Origin: Clostridia bacterium
GTDB lineage: Bacteria; Bacillota; Clostridia; Oscillospirales; Acutalibacteraceae
Direction of reading: 5' to 3'
Assembly (NCBI GenBank): GCA_017399175.1
Contig: JAFQEE010000056.1
Coordinates: 1-61,124, forward strand
Length of the DNA stretch: 61,124 nt
Shown piece after piece: positions 9,275 to 17,584 of this stretch (position 1 is its first letter; every line of letters begins with the position of its first letter). The translations under genes were made by a program, and so were the position numbers. The notes under the pieces are model-generated. The model saw nothing but the letters and a program-made list of their open reading frames with translations, was not told where the DNA came from and searched no databases.

Positions 9275-10906
9275 ATGGATAAAAACGTTGAATTAAGATT
9301 ATTATCTTCACTTGAAAAAATATATCATAATGATACTTTACCACAAAAAGACTACAAAGGTTTTTCAATCCTTAAAAACGAAAAGAAGTCATTTCAGGTT
9401 GCTGTGGTTTGTGATAAAGAATTTAATGGTGCTTTATCTGTATCATCACACATCAAAAATATTCGTAAATATTCAGTTGAATATATTAAATCTGATTATC
9501 CGATGGCAAAAGGTGCTGATGATTATTACAGATTCAGCGAAGACGAATATTATCCTGATTTATTGTTACCATTTGCAGATACTGTTACATTCAAAAAAGG
9601 TGTTAATTTATTCTGGATAGAATTAATCCCTGAAAGTACTTTTGTTGGCACTGACAATATTGAAATATCAGTTATTGAAAATGATAGTGTTATTGCAAGT
9701 AAATACTTACAAATTGAAGTTATAGACTATGACCTTGATTTTGATAATTTTATCTACACTTGTTGGTTTCACACAGACTGTCTTATGTCTTATTATAACA
9801 TTGAAGCATTTTCAGATGAATATTGGAGAATTACAAAAAACTTTTTGAAAACCGCTAACGAGTACGGTATGAATTGTGTTCTTACGCCAATTTTTACACC
9901 TCCTCTTGATACGGAAGCAGGAAAAGAAAGACCAACTGTTCAACTTATTGATGTTACAGTTGAAAATGGTATATATTCATTTAATTTTGATAAGTTAACA
10001 CAATGGATTGATATGGCACACAATTGTGGTATTGAATATTTTGAATTATCACATTTCTATACTCAATGGGGTGCAAATTATGCACCAAAAATTATGGCAA
10101 CAGTTGACGGTGAATACAAGAAGATATTTGGTTGGGAAACAAAGGCATCATCGAAAGAATACAAAAAATTTCTAACTCAATTATCAACAGAATTAAAACT
10201 ATATTTAGAAAATCGAAATTTAAAAGATAAAACTTTACTTCATGTCAGTGATGAGCCTAATTTTTCTATGCTTCGTTCATATTCAAAGGCATCAAAGCTG
10301 ATACACAAGCTCTATAAAGGATATAAAATTGTTGATGCATTATCGGACATATGGTATTATAAACTTGGTATTGTGTCTTCCCCTATTCCGTCAAATGACC
10401 ATATTAATAAATTTATAGGTAAAACAGACGAACTCTGGACTTATTACTGTAGTGCACAGAACAAAAAGTATGTTTCAAACCGATTTTTCTGTAATGATTC
10501 AATACGCACAAGAGTTATCGGTTATCAGATGTTCAAATATGATGTAAAAGGCTTTTTACATTGGGGTTATAACTTTTATTACACACAGTTGTCAAAAGCC
10601 CTTATAGACCCGTATAAAGTAAGTGATGCAGGCGGTAAATTCCCGTCAGGCGACAGTTATGTTGTTTATCCTGCAAAAGACGGAACAGCAAATCATTCAA
10701 TAAGATTAAAAGTATTCTATGATGCATTGCAAGATATGGCTGCACTTAATACTCTTAAAAATCTTACTGACAAGACCACTTGCGTTTCAATAATTGAAGA
10801 AAATAGTAAACATAATATTACTTTTTCGGATTACCCACATTCAGATGAATGGATGTTAAATACAAGAGAAAAAATTAACTCTGCAATTAAGGATAATATA
10901 AAATGA
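9275..10906 (+). CDS. DUF4091 / GH123-like glycoside hydrolase domain protein
   Basis: A 543-residue protein with no signal peptide. An N-terminal beta domain (to about 150) is followed by a TIM-barrel-like region with HVSDEPN near residue 323, the acidic pair expected at the GH123 catalytic site. The C-terminal segment, with GFLHWGYNFYY and the VYPAKDGT stretch, is typical of DUF4091. GH123 enzymes include beta-N-acetylgalactosaminidases; the substrate here is not evident, and lack of a signal implies intracellular action. GAGGTGA precedes the ATG. Its stop overlaps the rodA start by 4 bp (ATGA), so the two are translationally coupled, suggesting a link to envelope glycan metabolism. Confidence 0.78.
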   Translation: MDKNVELRLLSSLEKIYHNDTLPQKDYKGFSILKNEKKSFQVAVVCDKEFNGALSVSSHIKNIRKYSVEYIKSDYPMAKGADDYYRFSEDEYYPDLLLPFADTVTFKKGVNLFWIELIPESTFVGTDNIEISVIENDSVIASKYLQIEVIDYDLDFDNFIYTCWFHTDCLMSYYNIEAFSDEYWRITKNFLKTANEYGMNCVLTPIFTPPLDTEAGKERPTVQLIDVTVENGIYSFNFDKLTQWIDMAHNCGIEYFELSHFYTQWGANYAPKIMATVDGEYKKIFGWETKASSKEYKKFLTQLSTELKLYLENRNLKDKTLLHVSDEPNFSMLRSYSKASKLIHKLYKGYKIVDALSDIWYYKLGIVSSPIPSNDHINKFIGKTDELWTYYCSAQNKKYVSNRFFCNDSIRTRVIGYQMFKYDVKGFLHWGYNFYYTQLSKALIDPYKVSDAGGKFPSGDSYVVYPAKDGTANHSIRLKVFYDALQDMAALNTLKNLTDKTTCVSIIEENSKHNITFSDYPHSDEWMLNTREKINSAIKDNIK

Positions 10907-12084
10907 AACAAGTTTTTAAAGAAATTAAACACTTTATAAAAGAAACTGACAAAACATTGCTATTACTATGCATTTTAGCATCCGTATTTGGCTCTGTTTC
11001 TGTTTTAAGTGCAACTAAATGGACTGTTGGCGATGGTGGAATGTTTTCACGAGATTTCATAGTTATGGTTGCTGCTGTTTGTGCAGGTATTTTCATAGCA
11101 CTTGTTATATCTGTTATCGACTATGAATTTATATTAAAAATGGCACCTCTTATTGGTTTAGTCTGTATTGGTCTTATGGTTTTGCTTTTTGCTATCGGCG
11201 TTGGTCCAATTGAACGACCTGATGCAAAAACTTGGATTGACTTAGGTTTTATATATTTTCAACCGTCTGAAATTGTTAAAATAGGTTTCATAATCACCTT
11301 CGGAGTACATCTTGAAAAACTAAAAGGTAATATAAACCACCCAATTTCTATTTTACAACTTGGTGTTCACGCACTTATTCCAATCGGACTTGTTATTAAA
11401 ACAGGTGATATGGGCTCTGCACTTGTATTTATGATTATTGCAATTGCAATGTTATTTATTGCAGGACTTCATTGGGGTTATTTCTTGGCAGGTGGACTTC
11501 TTATAGTTGCTGCATTACCACTTGCGTGGATGTTCTTATTAGATAACATTCAAAAAGATAGATTTTTAGCACTTGCCTACCCTGATTTGTATCCCGATAT
11601 TATATATCAGCAAAAACGAGGACTCGCAGCCCTTGGCGGTGGCGGAATCACAGGACAAGGTTTTTTACAAGGCTCATTAACACAAACTCCTAACGCAATT
11701 CCTGAAGCTGAAAATGATATGATTTTCACTGTTATTGGTGAAGAATTAGGTCTTATTGGATGTATCGTTGCATTATTGATATTGACATTTATTGTTTTAA
11801 GAATAATAAATACAGGCAGACACGATAATGTTGGTAACATTAAAACAATGTGTTATGGTGTTGCCGCTATGATTGCAGGACAAGTAATTATCAATGTTGG
11901 TATGTGTTTGATGTTTTTACCTGTTATTGGTATTACACTCCCCTTCTTTAGTGCCGGTGGTTCGTCAAATCTTTGTATTTATTTTGCTGTTGGTCTTATT
12001 CTTAGTTTTTACAGATACAACCAGCAAAGAGAATTAATTCACGTTAGTCAGCAAAATATTTATAATCCATTCTCGGAATTTTAA
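10903..12084 (+). CDS. rodA: Rod-shape / cell-division SEDS protein (RodA/FtsW/SpoVE family)
   Basis: A 393-residue polytopic membrane protein with about ten hydrophobic helices. SEDS motifs are seen: FQPSEIVKIGFI in the first half, NDMIFTVIGEELG in the large extracellular loop region, and GITLPFFSAGGSS near the end. SEDS proteins polymerise lipid II with a class B PBP. RodA rather than FtsW is favoured because no division genes are nearby, but SpoVE is not excluded in a spore former. It has no ribosome site of its own beyond coupling to the DUF4091 gene. Confidence 0.88.
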   Translation: MKQVFKEIKHFIKETDKTLLLLCILASVFGSVSVLSATKWTVGDGGMFSRDFIVMVAAVCAGIFIALVISVIDYEFILKMAPLIGLVCIGLMVLLFAIGVGPIERPDAKTWIDLGFIYFQPSEIVKIGFIITFGVHLEKLKGNINHPISILQLGVHALIPIGLVIKTGDMGSALVFMIIAIAMLFIAGLHWGYFLAGGLLIVAALPLAWMFLLDNIQKDRFLALAYPDLYPDIIYQQKRGLAALGGGGITGQGFLQGSLTQTPNAIPEAENDMIFTVIGEELGLIGCIVALLILTFIVLRIINTGRHDNVGNIKTMCYGVAAMIAGQVIINVGMCLMFLPVIGITLPFFSAGGSSNLCIYFAVGLILSFYRYNQQRELIHVSQQNIYNPFSEF

Positions 12085-12094
12085 GGTGTTTATT

Positions 12095-12766
12095 ATGACT
12101 AAAAAATTATTTGTCGAAGCAATAACAAAATTCCTTCTTGGTGTTGTCATTATTGGATTATTAATCTTTTTACCTGCAGGCAATTTATCATTTTTTAATG
12201 GTTGGTTATTTATGGGAATAATGTTCGTGCCAATGTTTTTTGCAGGTATAGTAATGATGTTTAAAAATCCTGAACTATTAAAGAAACGACTTGATGCTAA
12301 AGAAAAAGAAAGTGAACAAAGTTTTGTTGTTAAACTCAGTGGACTTATGTTTATAGCCGGTTTTATTGTTGCAGGTCTTGGATATAGATTTGATTGGTAC
12401 ATACTTCCAAAAGTTGTTTCAATCGGTGCATCAATTGTTTTTCTTTTTGCATATGTACTCTATGCAGAGGTTCTTCGTGAAAACACATATCTATCAAGAA
12501 CAATAAAAGTTGAAGAAAACCAAAAGGTTATTAACACCGGTCTTTACGGTGTAGTAAGACATCCGATGTACAGTGTGACATTACTTCTTTTCTTATCAAT
12601 TCCAATTGTATTGGGTTCAGTTTATTCATTTATAATTTTCCATGCATATCCATTTATAATTGCAAAGAGAATAAAAAATGAAGAACAGTTGCTTGAAAAA
12701 GAACTTAACGGATATAAAGAATACAAACAGAAAGTTAAATATCGTTTAATACCATTTATTTGGTAG
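12095..12766 (+). CDS. Isoprenylcysteine carboxyl methyltransferase-family membrane protein
   Basis: A 223-residue integral membrane protein with about five hydrophobic segments. The C-terminal third carries the ICMT/PEMT signature: GLYGVVRHPMY, then a helix, then RIKNEEQLLEKELNGYKEY, which binds S-adenosylmethionine in this family. The bacterial substrate is not known. The frame opens at GTG 12086, but ATG 12095 is used because AAGGTG (12083-12088) is then 6 nt away. It follows rodA by 10 bp and closes the operon before a strong terminator. Confidence 0.82.
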   Translation: MTKKLFVEAITKFLLGVVIIGLLIFLPAGNLSFFNGWLFMGIMFVPMFFAGIVMMFKNPELLKKRLDAKEKESEQSFVVKLSGLMFIAGFIVAGLGYRFDWYILPKVVSIGASIVFLFAYVLYAEVLRENTYLSRTIKVEENQKVINTGLYGVVRHPMYSVTLLLFLSIPIVLGSVYSFIIFHAYPFIIAKRIKNEEQLLEKELNGYKEYKQKVKYRLIPFIW

Positions 12767-12771
12767 TAAAA

Positions 12772-12795
12772 AAGAGGTCGTTTTCACGACCTCTT
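12772..12795. terminator. Bidirectional terminator between the ICMT-like gene and pcrA
   Basis: A perfect 10-bp stem (AAGAGGTCGT 12772-12781 with ACGACCTCTT 12786-12795) has a 4-nt loop and is flanked by A and T tracts. It serves two convergent operons. Confidence 0.88.
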
Positions 12796-12799
12796 AATT

Positions 12800-15151
12800 T
12801 TATACTTTTTTTACGGCACCCATATTTTGCATAATCTTTTTTGTGCCAACTTTTTCAAATGCAATTTCCATAAGTACATCATTACCCATTGGTCGTAATG
12901 ATGTAATCATACCTTTACCAAATACGCGGTGAGAAACTGTTTCACCCACCATAAATGTATCGGTTGATTTTTTTGCAGTTGAATTAAATCCTACACCAAA
13001 ACCTGATGTAATCGGTTTACTCTTATTAACATTCGTAGAAGCATTATTACGGATTGGTGTTTTAGGTTTAACAAGAGTTTCAAAACAATCTTTTGGTAAT
13101 TCTTCAATAAATCGTGATGGTCTGTTATATTTTGTTGACCCGAAAACTATTCTTGAGCGTGTATTTAACAAGTATAGTTTCTCTTTTGCTCTTGTAATAC
13201 CAACATAAGCAAGACGGCGTTCTTCTTCAATTTCAGACGAATCATAAAGAGATTGAAGTCCCGGGAAAACACCTTCTTCCATTCCGGGAATGAATACAAC
13301 AGGAAACTCAAGACCTTTTGATGCGTGCAAAGTCATAAGAACAACAGTATCACTATCTGAATTGTAATTATCAATATCAGTAAGTAATGCTACTTCTTCA
13401 AGAAAATCAGATAATTCCCCTTCAGGATTTTCTTCCATATATCTTATAAGGTTCGAGTTCAACTCATCAAGGTTTTGAAGTCTTTCTTCAGCTTTTTCTT
13501 TTTCAGTAGTTTCTATGTATGTTTTATATCCTGTTTCATTAAGTAAAGAGATGAAAACAGATGACATAGATTCCTGCTCAAGTAATTTTGAAAAACTTTC
13601 AATCATCTGTGTAAATTCGATGAGTTTTTGTGAACTGCGTTTTAATTTCTCATATTCATCTGCAGTTTTAAAAACTTGAAAAAGACTTATATTAAGTGCA
13701 TCAGAGATTTCTTTTGCATTTGCGATTGTTGTAGCACCAATTCCGCGTTTAGGTACATTTATAATTCGTTCAAGACGAACGCTGTCATCGTGATTAGAAA
13801 TTACAGAAAGATATGCAATAGCATCCTTAATTTCCATACGGTCATAGAACTTATGTCCACCGATGATTCTGTATGGAATACCGCTTCTTACAAGACATCT
13901 TTCAATGGAGTTTGACATTGAGTTCATACGATAAAGAACAGCAAAATCACTGAACTTACCTGTTGAACCCATTGTTTTCATAATTTCTTCAGCGATGAAT
14001 TTACCTTCATAGTATTCATCTACAAGAGTATTTAAGATGATTTTATCGCCTTTACCATTGGCAGTCCAAAGGTTTTTGCCTTTTCGTTGTTCGTTATTCG
14101 CAATAACAGCATTTGCAGCGTCAAGAATATTTTGTGTTGAACGATAATTCTGTTCAAGTCTTATAACCTGTGCATTTTTGAAGTTCTTTTCAAAACTTAA
14201 AATATTCTCAATTGTAGCACCACGGAATTTATAAATACTCTGGTCGTCATCACCAACTACGCAAATATTGTTATAACCTTCTGAAAGAAGCTTTGTAAGC
14301 ATAAACTGTGCGTGGTTTGTGTCCTGATACTCATCAACAAGAACATACTTAAATTTATTCTGATAATATTCTCTTACATCAGGGTGGTTTTCAAGAAGTT
14401 TAACAGTATAATAGATAATATCATCAAAATCCATTGCATCAGCATTTTTTAAAAGCTTCTGATATTTTACATAACATTCCCCTATTTGTTTTTCTCGATA
14501 ATTCCCGCTACCAAGATTAAGAAATTCATCAGGAGAAACAAGCATATCCTTTGCTTTACTGATTTCGGCAAGAATGGACTTGTGTGGTAAAAACTTATCA
14601 TCAATATTAAGAAGTCGCTGACAATCTTTCATAATGCGTTTACTGTCATCAGTATCATATATGGTGAATTGTTTTGAAAAGCCTAAAATTTCGGCATTTC
14701 TGCGCAAAATACGAACGCATATGGAATGGAAAGTACCTGCCCAAATATCATTTGCCTCATCACCAATTCTTAAAGATAATCTGTCTTTAAGTTCATTTGC
14801 AGCCTTATTAGTAAATGTAAAGGCGAGTATTTCCCAAGGCTTTGGTGAATCAACTGACAGAATATTTTTTATATATGGATATACTGAGTCATTGCCATTA
14901 TAATATGACTTCATTAAATCATATGAATCGTCTTCAATTCTTCCGTATATTTCATTAGAATTGTATGCATTACCATATTTAATTAAATTAGCAATTCTGT
15001 TTACAAGAACTGTTGTTTTACCACTACCTGCACCTGCAAGAATTAAAAGCGGTCCATTTACTGACAAGACCGCTTTCAACTGCATAGGATTCATTTTATT
15101 AAATTCTTTTTCAATTATTTTATTTCTTAACTCACAAATCTGTGAATGCAT
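12800..15151 (-). CDS. pcrA: ATP-dependent DNA helicase PcrA/UvrD
   Basis: A 783-residue SF1A 3'-5' helicase. The Q-motif region MNPMQLKAV lies at 20-28 and Walker A GAGSGKT at 40-46. DEYQDTNHAQ (motif II), GDDDQSIYKFRGA (motif III), LEQNYRST (motif IV) and TLHASKGLEFPVVFI (motif V) follow. The variable tail (about 690-783) ends in a small beta domain as in PcrA. It acts in nucleotide excision repair, replication restart and RecA removal. GGAG lies 8 nt before the ATG. It is the last gene of the divIVA-fumB-like-pcrA unit. Confidence 0.95.
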   Translation of the reverse strand: MHSQICELRNKIIEKEFNKMNPMQLKAVLSVNGPLLILAGAGSGKTTVLVNRIANLIKYGNAYNSNEIYGRIEDDSYDLMKSYYNGNDSVYPYIKNILSVDSPKPWEILAFTFTNKAANELKDRLSLRIGDEANDIWAGTFHSICVRILRRNAEILGFSKQFTIYDTDDSKRIMKDCQRLLNIDDKFLPHKSILAEISKAKDMLVSPDEFLNLGSGNYREKQIGECYVKYQKLLKNADAMDFDDIIYYTVKLLENHPDVREYYQNKFKYVLVDEYQDTNHAQFMLTKLLSEGYNNICVVGDDDQSIYKFRGATIENILSFEKNFKNAQVIRLEQNYRSTQNILDAANAVIANNEQRKGKNLWTANGKGDKIILNTLVDEYYEGKFIAEEIMKTMGSTGKFSDFAVLYRMNSMSNSIERCLVRSGIPYRIIGGHKFYDRMEIKDAIAYLSVISNHDDSVRLERIINVPKRGIGATTIANAKEISDALNISLFQVFKTADEYEKLKRSSQKLIEFTQMIESFSKLLEQESMSSVFISLLNETGYKTYIETTEKEKAEERLQNLDELNSNLIRYMEENPEGELSDFLEEVALLTDIDNYNSDSDTVVLMTLHASKGLEFPVVFIPGMEEGVFPGLQSLYDSSEIEEERRLAYVGITRAKEKLYLLNTRSRIVFGSTKYNRPSRFIEELPKDCFETLVKPKTPIRNNASTNVNKSKPITSGFGVGFNSTAKKSTDTFMVGETVSHRVFGKGMITSLRPMGNDVLMEIAFEKVGTKKIMQNMGAVKKV

Positions 15152-15168
15152 CTGAATTCTCCTATATT

Positions 15169-15693
15169 TTAAAATATTGTATTACCTTCACTGTCTATCC
15201 CAACAATTAATGGAAATTCTTTAAACACAAGCTTTTTAACAGATTCACAACCTAAATCATCAAAAGCTATAACATCACAACTAACAATACATTTTGAAGC
15301 CAAAGCACCTGCACCGCCTGTTGCACAAAAATATATGGCTTTATTTCTGATTATTGCATCAATAACATCCTGATTACGCGGACCTTTGCCAATCATACCT
15401 TTCAATCCCATATCAAGAAATAACGGTGCATAAAAATCCATTCTGCTTGATGTTGTAGGACCACAACTACCAATAGCCAGCCCTTCAGGTGTTGGAGTAG
15501 GACCTGCGTAGTAAACGAATGAGTCATTTAAAGGAAATGGTGTATCTTGATTATTATCAATCATTTCTTTAATCCTTTTATGTGCAGCATCTCTTGCTGT
15601 ATAAACTACACCTGAAAGAAAAACACGGTCACCTGCATTTAATATTTGAATATTATTTAATACTTCATTTGTATCAAAGTAAAATTCAGCCAT
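15169..15693 (-). CDS. Class I fumarate hydratase / tartrate dehydratase beta subunit, without its alpha partner
   Basis: A 174-residue FumA C-terminal-type domain: GDRVFLSGVVYTARDAAH near the N terminus, GPTPTPEGLAIGSCGPTTSSRMD in pieces around 85-107, and the GKG...ATGGAGAL glycine region. In two-subunit class I fumarases this beta subunit completes the site built by an iron-sulfur alpha subunit. The alpha gene normally lies immediately upstream; here that place is taken by divIVA, and pcrA follows. The alpha subunit may be encoded elsewhere. The ribosome site GAGGAG lies in the last codons of divIVA, indicating translational coupling. Confidence 0.88.
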   Translation of the reverse strand: MAEFYFDTNEVLNNIQILNAGDRVFLSGVVYTARDAAHKRIKEMIDNNQDTPFPLNDSFVYYAGPTPTPEGLAIGSCGPTTSSRMDFYAPLFLDMGLKGMIGKGPRNQDVIDAIIRNKAIYFCATGGAGALASKCIVSCDVIAFDDLGCESVKKLVFKEFPLIVGIDSEGNTIF

Positions 15694-15695
15694 TG

Positions 15696-16418
15696 TTACT
15701 CCTCATCATAAGAAACTGAAACATAATCCTCATTTCGAACTGTATATGTCACATCACCATTAGAATTATCATCAGCAACTGTATCATATTCAAAGTTGTG
15801 TGATTCAAGTTCTGATAAATCAGTATGTAAATTCAACAAGTTTGATGCAGAAGAATTAAGCTTTGAACTAAGTGCATATACATCTTTGTGAAGCTGTTCA
15901 ATAGAAGAATTAAACTTTTTAGAAATAGCATCAACATCTTTTAAAAGTGATTCAATTTCAGTTGCTTCACGCTTGATATCTTGTGAAGCAAACGCGCCGA
16001 TATCCTTTGCTTTGCTTTTTGCGTTTTCAACCAAATCATCAGAATAACGACGAGCATCAATATATGCCGCACCAATCTGTTTTTCAGCACGACGAAGTTT
16101 TTCAGACTTTTCATCATATTCAACGGACTTTTCACTTAATTGTTTGTTTTCAAGAAGTGCAGCCTCAAGCTTTTCCTTAAGTTCATCAACTTCCTTTTCT
16201 TTTTCAGCAAGTCTGTCACCGAGATTTGTAAGTTCACCTAACTTATCCTGAAGTTCATTGAGTTTGTTCTTTAATTCAAGAACTTCTTCTCTCTTAACAT
16301 CAAGACTTTCCTTAACATCAGCAGTTTCAGTCTGTAATTGCTCAATAACATTGAGAACATCTGATTTTTTAAAACCACCAAATAATGAAGTTTTCATAAC
16401 AGTAAATTCATTAGCCAT
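15696..16418 (-). CDS. DivIVA-domain coiled-coil protein
   Basis: A 240-residue acidic, mostly coiled-coil protein. The first 30 residues (KTSLFGGFKKSDVLNVIEQL) match the DivIVA N-terminal membrane/polar-targeting module with a GFKKSDV core, followed by coiled coil (about 25-190) and a disordered acidic tail. DivIVA-type scaffolds mark cell poles or septa by sensing membrane curvature; the exact role here (DivIVA, GpsB-like or another scaffold) is not determined. AAGGAAAAT lies before the ATG and a good promoter is upstream. It is first in a unit with the fumarase beta subunit and pcrA. Confidence 0.78.
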   Translation of the reverse strand: MANEFTVMKTSLFGGFKKSDVLNVIEQLQTETADVKESLDVKREEVLELKNKLNELQDKLGELTNLGDRLAEKEKEVDELKEKLEAALLENKQLSEKSVEYDEKSEKLRRAEKQIGAAYIDARRYSDDLVENAKSKAKDIGAFASQDIKREATEIESLLKDVDAISKKFNSSIEQLHKDVYALSSKLNSSASNLLNLHTDLSELESHNFEYDTVADDNSNGDVTYTVRNEDYVSVSYDEE

Positions 16419-16451
16419 ATAAATTTTCCTTTATATTTCAATTTTCATCTT

Positions 16452-16480
16452 ATTTTAACAGATTTTTTTTAATAAAACAA
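16452..16480 (-). promoter_or_regulatory. Sigma-A-type promoter of the divIVA operon
   Basis: On the minus strand TTGTTT (16480-16475), 17 bp, TAAAAT (16457-16452). It is 33 bp upstream of the divIVA start. Confidence 0.62.
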
Positions 16481-16519
16481 CACTTAATAAAAAAAATATC
16501 ATTATATAATAAAAAAGAA

Positions 16520-16548
16520 TGGACAATGTTGATAAATAGATGTAGAAT
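16520..16548 (+). promoter_or_regulatory. Sigma-A-type promoter of the alpha/beta hydrolase
   Basis: TGGACA (16520-16525), 17 bp, TAGAAT (16543-16548), then the ribosome site AAAGGGATG and the ATG at 16571. Confidence 0.58.
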
Positions 16549-16570
16549 AAAGAAAAAGGGATGAAATTTT

Positions 16571-17542
16571 ATGAAAAAGTCAACTAAAAAAGTTTTGAAA
16601 ACAGCCGGAATAGTCGGTACATCAGCACTCGCAACCTATTATATGATTGGAAACTGTTTTTATCATTTTACACTTACTAAAAAAGGATTGGAAACTCCTT
16701 TTGTTGCAAAGATTGCAAGCGGTTCAAAAAAAGATGATGAAGAAAAAATCAGACTAAACAAGTTAATGGAAGTTGGAAAAGATTGGTTTAAAAATGCTGA
16801 CAAAGAAAAAATAGCAATAAAATCATCTAATTTTCATAAAAACCTTCACGCTGACTATATCTTTGCTGAAAATGAAACTAATATTTGTGTTATAGTCATT
16901 CATGGATATACTTCCAGTCCTTGTTCAATGGGTGTTTATGCACAGAAATATCACGAATTAGGTTATAATGTTCTTATGCCAAGTCTTAACGGACACGCTG
17001 ACAGCGAATCGAATGTTGTTACAATGGGTTGGAATGACAGACTTGATGTTATTGATTGGATTAACTATCTTGTTGAGAGTAATCCTGATATAAAAATCAT
17101 TCTTCATGGTGTTTCAATGGGTGCAGCAACAACTATGATGACAACAGGAGAAGAACTTCCAAGTAATGTTGTAGCTGCAGTTGCCGACTGTGGATATACA
17201 TCTGTATGGGATATATTTGATAATAAAATAAAGAATAATTTTAAAATGCATGCATTCCCTACTTTATACAGTGCAAATACAATCAATAAGATTTATTCAG
17301 GTTTTGATTTTAAAAAAGCATCATCAGTTGAACAACTGAAAAAATCAAAAACTCCAACTATTTTCCTTCATGGCGATAAAGATACATTTGTACCTTATGA
17401 AATGCTTGATAAAGTATATGATGCTTGTGCCAGCGAAAAGGAAAAAGTTACAATTCCAAACTCACCACACGCAAGGAACTCTTGTGCTAATCCTGAATTA
17501 TATTGGAATTCAATTTGCAACTTTATTAATAAATATTTATAA
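16571..17542 (+). CDS. Alpha/beta hydrolase, membrane-anchored or exported
   Basis: A 323-residue serine hydrolase. A basic N terminus with a hydrophobic stretch (about 11-30) suggests a membrane anchor. The fold is shown by the oxyanion-region motif IHGYTSSP near 114, the nucleophile elbow GVSMGA near 178-183, the acid in FLHGDKDTFVP near 265, and the histidine in NSPHARN near 300, in the correct order for a catalytic triad. It resembles the YqkD/BAAT-like group of cell-surface hydrolases; the substrate is unknown. It is a single-gene unit with its own promoter and terminator. Confidence 0.85.
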   Translation: MKKSTKKVLKTAGIVGTSALATYYMIGNCFYHFTLTKKGLETPFVAKIASGSKKDDEEKIRLNKLMEVGKDWFKNADKEKIAIKSSNFHKNLHADYIFAENETNICVIVIHGYTSSPCSMGVYAQKYHELGYNVLMPSLNGHADSESNVVTMGWNDRLDVIDWINYLVESNPDIKIILHGVSMGAATTMMTTGEELPSNVVAAVADCGYTSVWDIFDNKIKNNFKMHAFPTLYSANTINKIYSGFDFKKASSVEQLKKSKTPTIFLHGDKDTFVPYEMLDKVYDACASEKEKVTIPNSPHARNSCANPELYWNSICNFINKYL

Positions 17543-17556
17543 TTTGATATAATTTT

Positions 17557-17579
17557 AAGCCGACCAGAATGGTCGGCTT
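17557..17579. terminator. Bidirectional terminator between the hydrolase and the glucosaminidase gene
   Basis: A 10-bp perfect stem (AAGCCGACCA 17557-17566 with TGGTCGGCTT 17570-17579) with a GAA loop sits between T-rich and A-rich flanks of convergent genes. Confidence 0.86.
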
Positions 17580-17584
17580 ATTTA

